A DNA stretch of 5,242 nucleotides from Firmicutes bacterium UBA7523 (lineage in GTDB: Bacteria; Bacillota; Dethiobacteria; Dethiobacterales; Dethiobacteraceae). The position numbers and the translations under genes are program-made. Where the stretch lies: assembly GCA_002479415.1 (NCBI GenBank), contig DLMZ01000057.1, positions 28,799-34,040 on the forward strand, given 5' to 3'. Below the pieces are notes generated by a model. The model was not told where the DNA came from and searched no databases. It saw nothing but the letters and a program-made list of their open reading frames with translations. Position 1 is the first letter of the stretch. The number at the start of each line of letters is the position of its first letter. Below are positions 1 through 4,452 of the stretch, piece by piece.

Positions 1-129
1 GTTCAAACATATGGTTTTCTTCAAAACTCATTTTTTACCCATTGAGTGAAAAAAAAAGCTCGAAAACATGTTGAATTATCAGCTTTTACTATTCGGTGTG
101 TGGTAAAATAATAGCACAAAAGTAGTCTT

Positions 130-302
130 ATGCTCTGCGGTCACTTTATTGGCATAGATAAGTTGCAGCGTCTAAAGCTACTTCAAAATTATCCGCTAGT
201 TAATGAATTTGATATTTCCGTAAAAGAACCTGAAACAGTTTCAAGATTTTTAGGAAACTTCACCTTTAAAACAACTTAGAATTTTAGGGATATCAATTTT
301 AA
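130..302 (+). pseudogene. IS1380-like transposase fragment, interrupted by a TAG
   Basis: An open stretch from ATG 130 encodes 49 residues, including LVNEFDISVKEPETVSRFLG, which resembles the N-terminal third of IS1380-type (DDE_Tnp_1) transposases as I remember them. The TAG at 277-279 falls where the family usually has Gln. Reading through it, the same frame continues with NFRDINFK, which still looks like the family, until about 302, where similarity ends abruptly and G+C rises. The N-terminal part is also missing, because the frame is closed by a TAG at 112-114. No DDE residue is retained, so this is a dead relic. The family call rests on recognition by eye, not on an alignment. Confidence 0.55.
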
Positions 303-312
303 AGCCCTGCAT

Positions 313-329
313 TCGGCCTTCCCGGCCGA
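313..329. repeat. GC-rich hairpin just upstream of the HExxH gene
   Basis: TCGGCC and GGCCGA form a perfect 6-bp stem around a 5-base TTCCC loop. It begins about ten bases after the transposase similarity ends and lies about 40 bases before the chosen start codon. There is no T-tract, so it is not a typical terminator. It may be the end of the inserted GC-richer segment or a regulatory hairpin in the leader; the sequence does not decide between these. Confidence 0.4.
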
Positions 330-349
330 GATGCTTATGGTGGAAAAAT

Positions 350-358
350 CAAAGGGGG
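350..358 (+). promoter_or_regulatory. Ribosome binding site choosing ATG 370
   Basis: An AAAGGGGGG run lies about ten bases before ATG 370. The upstream in-frame ATGs at 331 and 337 have no purine-rich site in front of them. This supports starting the protein at 370, giving 362 rather than 375 residues. Confidence 0.6.
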
Positions 359-369
359 GTAACACGCTA

Positions 370-1458
370 ATGGAAATCATTACTGTCGCTGCCGTGAAGA
401 GAAGTGTTGCCTTTTGCATAGGAGTCGCTGCTTACAAGCTCATCCCCTATGCTCAGGCCTATTTTGAGCAACGCGGGCATCCTGATGCGAAATCATACTG
501 CCCGAAGGTCACCGCACTGCGCAAAGCTGCCATTGATTACCTTCAAGCCAAAACAGCGACGGGCGGGATTTGGAATGGAGTTCAGATCGCCGATTTGCGC
601 ATGATTAGCCATCTGACGGACCCTCGCAATCTCTTTGTCATCGATGAGGCCGAAGGGGTCCAGCTGTTGGATGGTGTGGACAAGAACGCCGAAATGGGCG
701 TAGAACGGGACAAGAACATGCTTGACCAGTTCCTGCGCGCACAGGTCAATTTCGAGAGCTATCTGCTTCTCCTCATCAGGTTTGATGCAACCAAAGCAAC
801 CGGGAGCTTGCATGGTGCCTCAATCCTGCATGAACTCATCCATCATGCCGAGTTTCTTGATGGTCAGTTCGAAGCGCCTGATTATCGAGAAAATCATTCG
901 CTTCGGGAACGTAACACGGCCTATTTTGATGCAATTCACCTGCATCTGGAAAATATCAATGACATGGTCAAGGAATGCGGTCCGCTGGGTTCGCCTGGTA
1001 AGGCGGACTTCAATGCAGATGATTTCGACAATCTGAAGCAATTTGGGGATTTGCTGAAAGAAATGGTTGCCCTTGAAAACGGGGAAGCAACAGCCCGATA
1101 CACGCGAAACAAGCAACGGATCAAACCCGACCTTGCTTTTCTGAAACGGGCGTTCGGTTGTGACATGAGCTTCGAACGCGTCTACAAAACCCTCACTGAC
1201 GGTCAACTCGGAGAGCGGGCAAGACAAGCTGCAATACTGATGGGTGAAGTCGCTCATATCGAGCGCGAATACTGGAAAAACATATGCATTATCGAGAATT
1301 TCATCAGTGCGCACACCCAAGACTTCCGCACTGAAAAGGATCGCACGGAACACCGCGAGGCATCACAGGCGCAAGCGGCGGCAAAGCGGGACAAGGACTT
1401 GGCAGAATTTCTGGAAATGCTGATGGACAGTTTGAAGGACGGGTTGCTCCGGCACTGA
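370..1458 (+). CDS. Uncharacterised protein with an HExxH zincin-like motif
   Basis: This is a 362-residue protein of a family I do not recognise. The start at 370 is favoured by the AGGGGGG site; an in-frame ATG at 331 would add 13 residues. Residues 3-32 are fairly hydrophobic with a Lys-Arg pair inside and could be a weak membrane anchor or amphipathic helix. Residues 152-165 read ILHELIHHAEFLDG, which is an HExxH motif (H154, E155, H158) followed by Asp164 six residues after the second His. This is the HExxHxxxxxD spacing of aspzincin-like peptidases such as the NleC/AIP56 group. A downstream ENxxLRER segment (about residues 174-181) recalls the EN-LRE block after HExxH in NleD-type (M91) peptidases. 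The C-terminus (about 317-355) is a highly charged, probably coiled helix. There is no secretion signal of the Sec type. The gene stands alone with its own terminator and is richer in G+C than both flanks, suggesting transfer. Peptidase activity is inference; a chance motif in a helical protein remains possible. Confidence 0.8.
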   Translation: MEIITVAAVKRSVAFCIGVAAYKLIPYAQAYFEQRGHPDAKSYCPKVTALRKAAIDYLQAKTATGGIWNGVQIADLRMISHLTDPRNLFVIDEAEGVQLLDGVDKNAEMGVERDKNMLDQFLRAQVNFESYLLLLIRFDATKATGSLHGASILHELIHHAEFLDGQFEAPDYRENHSLRERNTAYFDAIHLHLENINDMVKECGPLGSPGKADFNADDFDNLKQFGDLLKEMVALENGEATARYTRNKQRIKPDLAFLKRAFGCDMSFERVYKTLTDGQLGERARQAAILMGEVAHIEREYWKNICIIENFISAHTQDFRTEKDRTEHREASQAQAAAKRDKDLAEFLEMLMDSLKDGLLRH

Positions 1459-1573
1459 GGGCCGCCAATCTGCTCTGACATCATCTGCAGGCGCGACGGA
1501 TTATTGGCGCAATCGAGATGCGTTCTTCCCAATCGGGATCGGGCAAAAGCATAAGGAACACTAGCAAAAGAGA

Positions 1574-1610
1574 AGCGCAGCAGGCAATATGTCCTGTTAC
1601 GCTTTTTTTT
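1574..1610 (+). terminator. Intrinsic terminator of the HExxH gene
   Basis: AGCGCAGCAGG (1574-1584) pairs with CCTGTTACGCT (1593-1603) over ten of eleven positions, counting one G-T wobble, with a single C-A mismatch. The loop is eight bases and the stem runs straight into eight T residues. It lies about 115 bases after the stop of the HExxH gene and reads in the same direction, which makes that gene a single-gene transcription unit. Confidence 0.8.
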
Positions 1611-1777
1611 GCGTTTTATGTTTTTTGGGTGGCTTGGGGACAAAGGATGCGGCATATATTCAACATTAGTAGCCAGCCGAATTTTTCTCGGCTATGGACT
1701 GAATAATATTTTCACCAGAAGGCTTGCAGTGTTATTTTGTATTTCTTCTATCTGCGCTACTGTTCTGTCCACCGCTA

Positions 1778-1920
1778 AGGCGCGGGAGCCTAATTCGTTT
1801 TCCAGAATTATATTCGCAAGATACAACCATGCCGGGGTATTAGGGGCAACCCCCTAACAAGCGAATTTGGGAGACCAAATTCAGTGCTTGCTGCAACATC
1901 AGACACAGGTCTTATGTTGT
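1778..1920. repeat. Run of five adjacent inverted repeats
   Basis: Five hairpins follow each other in 143 bases: AGGC/GCCT (1778-1791), TAATTC/GAATTA (1791-1810), TTAGGGG/CCCCTAA with a CAAC loop (1840-1857), a bulged stem CAAGC+GAATTTGG / CCAAATTC+GCTTG closed by a GAGA tetraloop (1858-1890), and GCAACAT+AGAC / GTCT+ATGTTGT with an ACAG loop (1893-1920). The last three are perfect or nearly so and have short loops. GAGA fits the GNRA class on the plus strand. No gene lies here. Possible roles are a structured RNA, a recombination or replication site that folds as single-stranded DNA, or the end of a mobile element. I recognise none of these specifically. Confidence 0.55.
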
Positions 1921-1960
1921 CATGATGAAAACTACGATTGGTTTCAGATACCACCAGCCG

Positions 1961-1988
1961 AAAAAAAGAGCAGGAGATCATCGCTCCT
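1961..1988 (-). terminator. Possible terminator of the small-membrane-protein operon
   Basis: On the minus strand a 5-bp stem AGGAG/CTCCT with a 7-base loop is followed, four bases later, by seven T residues. It lies about 30 bases after the stop of the 59-residue membrane protein, where an operon terminator would be expected. The stem is short, so the call is tentative. Confidence 0.4.
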
Positions 1989-2020
1989 TCCACGGTGCTT
2001 GTCTTTGGACAGTTGGGTTA

Positions 2021-2200
2021 TTATCTCTTCAGATTAAAGCCTATATTCACATTCCAAGCGATAATAATTAGAAGTACGATAATGATTAATTTTATTAAAA
2101 CATTATTCCCCTTTAACAAGTAAGCAATTATCATTATGGCTATAAATAACTGAGTTTTATTTATTTTTGAATTATTTTTATCTTCCAACCAGTCAAACAT
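2021..2200 (-). CDS. Small membrane protein, 59 residues, two predicted helices
   Basis: An ATG at 2198-2200 opens a 59-residue frame ending in TAA at 2021-2023. A charged, probably cytosolic head of about 16 residues (MFDWLEDKNNSKINK...) is followed by two hydrophobic stretches at about 17-29 and 35-49, separated by KGNN, and a short polar tail ending in NLKR. This is the layout of a two-helix membrane hairpin. The upstream AAAAGGGA is a weak to moderate ribosome binding site about ten bases before the ATG. It follows the 78-residue membrane protein on the same strand after about 100 bases, and a terminator-like hairpin lies downstream. I recognise no family. Small immunity, toxin or regulatory membrane peptides look like this, but function cannot be assigned. 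Confidence 0.6.
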   Translation of the reverse strand: MFDWLEDKNNSKINKTQLFIAIMIIAYLLKGNNVLIKLIIIVLLIIIAWNVNIGFNLKR

Positions 2201-2302
2201 TTTATAATCATCCCTTTTAACATCAGTATTTCTAAATGATAGAAACCCTGGTGCTTACACTATCGCAACATAAATCATTATATTTTAAACTCATATCAAG
2301 TG

Positions 2303-2539
2303 CTAAATATTATTACTTTCTTTAAAAGTAATATAACAACCCATTACAAGTACTGCTATGGCTAATGTATTGGCTTCTGGACCTATGAGAAAGGTTAAAA
2401 ACATTATCAGAAAAGTCCAAAGTGTGTAGCGATAAAGTGGATTACAACCATTAACCATACCTTTATAGCTAAAATATGCTCCCATCACTATTAAGACACT
2501 TCTAAAAATGGCTGCAGCAATAAGTGTATTACTGTCCAA
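2303..2539 (-). CDS. Small membrane protein, 78 residues, TTG start
   Basis: The frame starts at a TTG (2537-2539) ten bases after an excellent AAGGAGGG site at 2550-2557. The next in-frame Met is residue 18, inside the first hydrophobic segment, so the TTG start is strongly preferred. Hydrophobic segments lie at about 6-25 (with one Arg), 39-53 and 57-73, giving two or three membrane helices. The linker NGCNPLYRYT is polar, and the C-terminus is short and charged (FKESNNI). It sits between a doubtful 42-residue ORF upstream and the 59-residue membrane protein downstream, all on the minus strand and probably read from the extended -10 promoter at 2748-2756. No family is recognised and no catalytic motif is visible. 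Confidence 0.7.
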   Translation of the reverse strand: MDSNTLIAAAIFRSVLIVMGAYFSYKGMVNGCNPLYRYTLWTFLIMFLTFLIGPEANTLAIAVLVMGCYITFKESNNI

Positions 2540-2549
2540 TAGAGCAGTT

Positions 2550-2557
2550 CCCTCCTT
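2550..2557 (-). promoter_or_regulatory. Strong ribosome binding site for the TTG start
   Basis: AAGGAGGG on the minus strand lies ten bases before TTG 2539. It matches the anti-Shine-Dalgarno sequence closely and fixes the start of the 78-residue protein. Confidence 0.7.
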
Positions 2558-2567
2558 TTTCTCATTC

Positions 2568-2696
2568 TCAATTTATGTGGTCGTTTGTCATTTTGACATA
2601 GCTAGCACTACTTAAGCACACTGCTTTTCCAAGGCATCTTCTACCAAATTTTTCTCGGAGAATCTCTAGAATGATTTTAGCGTTAAGTTCAACCAT
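2568..2696 (-). CDS. Doubtful 42-residue ORF at the head of the small-protein operon
   Basis: ATG 2696 opens a 42-residue frame that ends in TGA at 2568, 28 bases before the TTG of the next gene. Its first half (NAKIILEILREKFG...) looks helical and charged, and residues 20-36 could form a second helix as in a small helix-turn-helix, but the match to any family is not convincing. The only possible ribosome site, GAGG, is about 14 bases away, so translation would be weak. It may be a leader peptide, a decayed regulator or chance. A hydrophobic ORF overlaps it on the other strand. Confidence 0.3.
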   Translation of the reverse strand: MVELNAKIILEILREKFGRRCLGKAVCLSSASYVKMTNDHIN

Positions 2697-2781
2697 GTTA
2701 TGTTTTCTTTGCCTCTTAATATGTTTACTGACAGGTTTAAGTTTTTTATTATATCATGTCGGAATTATTCTGGGTTCATAG
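2671..2781 (+). CDS. Possible 36-residue hydrophobic peptide ORF
   Basis: ATG 2671 follows a GGAG (2667-2660 region) at about ten bases spacing and opens a 36-residue frame ending in TAG 2779-2781. From residue 8 to 27 it is almost entirely hydrophobic (MLCFLCLLICLLTGLSFLLY), one membrane helix with three Cys. Size and composition resemble type I toxin peptides. The minus-strand promoter at 2748-2756 lies inside this ORF, so its transcript would be antisense to the start of it. No clear plus-strand promoter is seen: a TTGACA at 2593-2598 lacks a good -10. AT-rich DNA gives such ORFs by chance, hence the low confidence. Confidence 0.22.
   Translation: MILALSSTMLCFLCLLICLLTGLSFLLYHVGIILGS
2748..2756 (-). 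promoter_or_regulatory. Extended -10 promoter of the small-protein operon
   Basis: The minus strand reads TGATATAAT, a perfect TATAAT with the TGn extension, which lets sigma-A type RNA polymerase work without a good -35; none is visible at 16-18 bases upstream. Transcription would start near 2741 and run into the 42-, 78- and 59-residue ORFs. Confidence 0.55.
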
Positions 2782-2820
2782 TTCCATTTATGTTCTTAAA
2801 TTTACTGTATTTGTTAATAA

Positions 2821-2869
2821 ATGAAGGCCAAGTTATAATTCAAAATACCAATGGCAACTTGACCTTCAT
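2821..2869 (-). terminator. 14-bp hairpin terminator after the exported-protein gene
   Basis: ATGAAGGCCAAGTT (2821-2834) and AACTTGACCTTCAT (2856-2869) are inverted with one mismatch, which is a G-U pair in the minus-strand RNA. The loop is 21 bases. It begins 42 bases after the stop of the exported-protein gene. The minus-strand tail (TTATTAACAAAT) is T-rich but not a clean tract. It would insulate this gene from the small-protein operon whose promoter lies next. Confidence 0.6.
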
Positions 2870-2911
2870 AATTTAGATTAGCTTAATCAAAAACTTTTTT
2901 ATATTTGCATG

Positions 2912-3811
2912 TTAATACCAATACAACCACAAATTATTCATTTTTGTTGTCCATCCAAGCGACTCTAATGTTGAAGAACCACCAACAGCTGTGGCATTAC
3001 CCTCTTGAACAAGCCGAACTGCATACGTTCTTCCCGCCTGTAAATGATGGTATAGAATTTTTGATGGTGAACCGCTATAAGTTGTAGTAAAAGGCGTAGA
3101 GTTTACATTCAATACATAGTCTTCCCTTAATAAAGTCACAGGACTTGACGTTACATCCCATAACTCTACTTTAATCTTAACATTCCCCACACCAAGATCA
3201 GAATCTCTAAGTCTTTGGTTATAATAAATAGGACCAAAAGCGAACCGTGCCGATTGAGTTCCAGAACCAGTAACTTTTATTCTTCTCTCAAGTACAGCCC
3301 ATGCCCAACTATTACCAGTACCGCTTACAGAGTTATCAGTTTTTATAGATGGATTATTAATATTGTAACTATTGCTTTGTAACCATGGCACTAGTGCCCA
3401 TCCTCCGCTATTACCATTGCCTGTGCCAAAATACATACCCAGATTTCTATTCTCCCCTATCGGTATATCATAATAAGACCGAATACCGAAATCTGAATTC
3501 TCATAAAAACTATCCTCACTTATTGGCCTCATATTGATTTTATTTACTATCTCTTGTTCTGCTGTATATAATTTATTAAAAGCTATGGCAACGCTTTCTC
3601 TTTTTTCTTCAGGTATATTGTCAAAATCAGGAACAAGTTTTTGATAAATGTTTTCACCACGTTGTCTTGCATCTATAATGCTTTTAATAGACACTCTTAG
3701 GAAGCCAAATTGGTTTTTTGTGTCTGCAACATTCGCTTCTGTAAACGCAGTACTGAACATTAATAGTGCCATGATTACGCTCATAAATAAAACACTCAAT
3801 CTTCCTCTCAT
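2912..3811 (-). CDS. Exported protein of unknown function, 299 residues
   Basis: The start is set at Met 3811 because GGAGGAGG lies seven bases upstream and because it begins a clear signal peptide: MRGR, then a hydrophobic core (residues 5-19), and a cleavage region STAFTEA near residues 20-26. An in-frame ATG at 3844 would add 11 residues ahead of this and has no ribosome site. Residues about 27-95 are charged and helical, with EEKRESVAIAFNKLYTAEQE as a strong helix. From about 100 to the end the protein is rich in Gly, Ser, Asn, Trp and Tyr with alternating polar and hydrophobic residues, as in a secreted beta-sandwich. It ends in LWLYWY. No cysteine, active-site motif or cell-wall anchor is seen in the mature part. 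It is probably released or surface-associated. I recognise no family. It has its own promoter and terminator and so appears to be monocistronic. Confidence 0.82.
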   Translation of the reverse strand: MRGRLSVLFMSVIMALLMFSTAFTEANVADTKNQFGFLRVSIKSIIDARQRGENIYQKLVPDFDNIPEEKRESVAIAFNKLYTAEQEIVNKINMRPISEDSFYENSDFGIRSYYDIPIGENRNLGMYFGTGNGNSGGWALVPWLQSNSYNINNPSIKTDNSVSGTGNSWAWAVLERRIKVTGSGTQSARFAFGPIYYNQRLRDSDLGVGNVKIKVELWDVTSSPVTLLREDYVLNVNSTPFTTTYSGSPSKILYHHLQAGRTYAVRLVQEGNATAVGGSSTLESLGWTTKMNNLWLYWY

Positions 3812-3818
3812 TATTCTT

Positions 3819-3826
3819 CCTCCTCC
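3819..3826 (-). promoter_or_regulatory. Strong ribosome binding site of the exported-protein gene
   Basis: GGAGGAGG on the minus strand, seven bases before ATG 3811. It decides the start at the signal peptide rather than at the upstream ATG 3844. Confidence 0.75.
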
Positions 3827-3839
3827 AAGTAATTTTGGA

Positions 3840-3863
3840 CCCATGCAAGATCTTCTTCATGGG
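3840..3863 (-). repeat. Hairpin in the leader of the exported-protein gene
   Basis: CCCATG (3840-3845) and CATGGG (3858-3863) form a perfect 6-bp stem around 12 bases that contain the palindrome AAGATCTT. It lies 13 bases upstream of the ribosome binding site within the roughly 125-base leader, and could affect mRNA stability or serve as an operator. Function is not shown. Confidence 0.35.
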
Positions 3864-3942
3864 CTGATGTTGTCTTACGGCAATCAAAGGGGACGCATAC
3901 CAGTAATAAGTAAATCTCCCACAGTCTCCACTTTATACCATA

Positions 3943-3971
3943 ATCTTAACGTAAAATAGCCCCCTTGTCAA
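3943..3971 (-). promoter_or_regulatory. Sigma-A-like promoter of the exported-protein gene
   Basis: The minus strand has a consensus -35 TTGACA (3971-3966), a 17-base spacer and a TAAGAT -10 (3948-3943). Transcription would start near 3936 and give a leader of about 125 bases. It lies between the ATAACGA repeats and the gene. Confidence 0.65.
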
Positions 3972-3988
3972 CCTGGATTCCCGCCGAC

Positions 3989-4131
3989 TCATAACGAGGA
4001 TTCAGCGAAAACCCAATAAAATCAAGGAGTTTGAGCCTTAAACTGTCTCTAAGACCATCGTTATGAAAAAAACACATAACGAGTTAGCTTTATAGTATTC
4101 ATGGGGGCTTAAGGCCTCTCGTTACGTGTTT
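3989..4131. repeat. Four alternating ATAACGA cores forming two inverted repeats
   Basis: TCATAACGA (3989-3997) is inverted as TCGTTATGA (4058-4066), perfect over 9 bases. AAACACATAACGAG (4070-4083) is inverted as CTCGTTACGTGTTT (4118-4131), 13 of 14 matching. All four arms share the same core in alternating orientation. The second pair starts two bases from the 3' end of the group II intron, and on the minus strand it ends in seven T residues, like a terminator. Two hairpins of 78 and 62 bases could also resemble recombination sites (attC-like), although the arms do not fit the RYYYAAC/GTTRRRY rule. Confidence 0.6.
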
Positions 4132-4132
4132 G

Positions 4133-4171
4133 TCGAGTAGCCCCGGGGAACTTCCCCCCGCGCCTCTCACA
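4133..4171 (-). ncRNA. Group II intron domain VI (degenerate) and 3' splice end
   Basis: The GAG...CTC base of the stem and the bulged A in CTACTC are in place, and the end is ...CTCGAC, fitting the usual AY ending. The middle pairs poorly: the 5' side is GGCGCGGGGGG but the 3' side reads CCCCGGGGC, where a GCGCC-like complement would be expected. This suggests decay. Confidence 0.6.
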
Positions 4172-4206
4172 GAACCAGGACGTGAAGGTCTCCCTTCATC
4201 CGGCTC
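4172..4206 (-). ncRNA. Group II intron domain V with one extra base
   Basis: The minus strand gives GAGCCGGATGAAGG, a GAGA loop, then CCTTCACGTCCTGGTTC. The normal domain V has 34 bases with GAGCCGGA pairing to TCCGGTTC. Here an additional T (opposite A4177) splits the 3' arm into TCC and GGTTC, giving 35 bases and a bulge in the basal helix of the catalytic domain. Confidence 0.8.
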
Positions 4207-4209
4207 TTC

Positions 4210-4449
4210 TTAATCACCCTTCGGGCAGATGCCCATCTTCCAGTGGACAAAAAGCTCCGGGTTTGACTGAGCGATGTTGCCCAGCCAGCGGAGTGCTGCG
4301 GTGAACTTCCTTTTGAACCGCTTGTACTTTTTCATGACCCATCTGGCAAGACTAAGATTTACTTGCGATAGTACCGAATAAACTGCACTGGGCGTGTAGT
4401 GATTGAAGTAGTTGGCCCATCCTGTTAATGGCATAATAAAATTACCCAT
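4210..4449 (-). pseudogene. ltrA: Group II intron reverse transcriptase/maturase, C-terminal remnant
   Basis: The 79 codons give the C-terminal part of a group II intron-encoded protein: GWANYF, then LARWVMKKYKRFK, ALRWLGNIA and the ending LFVHWKMGICPKGD. These correspond to the maturase (X) domain that binds intron RNA. The stop lies three bases before domain V, the usual place. There is no HNH endonuclease domain after the maturase region, as in the classes that lack it. The frame is closed by a TAA directly upstream of ATG 4449, at the junction with the IS21 element, and the reverse transcriptase domains are missing. It is not a functional gene. The first few residues (MGNFIMP) may still be intron sequence or may be junction sequence. 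Confidence 0.85.
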
Positions 4450-4452
4450 TTA

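Larger units (their letters stand above)
4133..4449 (-). mobile_element. Group II intron, 3' end only
   Basis: The minus strand runs from the maturase C-terminus through its stop, then three bases to domain V, then a domain VI with the typical GAGAGGC...CTACTCGAC arrangement, including a candidate branch-point A in CTACTC. The likely 3' splice end is the C opposite 4133. Everything upstream (domains I-III, the reverse transcriptase domains and the 5' exon) is absent, because the sequence changes to an IS21 element at about 4450. Without its 5' half the intron cannot splice or move by itself. Confidence 0.85.

Noticed and set aside
493..1353. Several open frames on the minus strand and one on the plus strand within the HExxH gene.
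   Set aside because: They have no ribosome sites or protein-like composition and lie wholly inside a better supported gene, so they are shadows of its codon pattern.
1609..1857. An open plus-strand frame containing RRLAVLFCISSICATVLS followed by TAKA, which resembles a signal peptide.
   Set aside because: The frame opens at a TTG inside the terminator T-tract, has no ribosome site near any start, and ends only about 24 residues after the putative cleavage site. The 3' part overlaps the hairpin run. It may be a decayed fragment but is not supported as a gene.
1938..2123. Plus-strand frame of 61 residues overlapping the 59-residue membrane protein.
   Set aside because: It has no ribosome site and crosses the terminator-like hairpin; the minus-strand frame has the better membrane-protein layout.
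2586..2598. TGTCATTTTGACA, a short perfect palindrome that includes a TTGACA.
   Set aside because: Five-base arms occur often by chance, no -10 follows at the right distance, and it lies inside another possible ORF, so neither an operator nor a promoter is supported.
3684..3959. Open frames on both strands in the leader of the exported-protein gene.
   Set aside because: They overlap the promoter, leader hairpin and RBS of that gene and lack start signals of their own.
3989..4131. Integron attC sites.
   Set aside because: The arms do not match the RYYYAAC/GTTRRRY boxes and no integrase is visible. Kept only as an inverted-repeat array to be tested.
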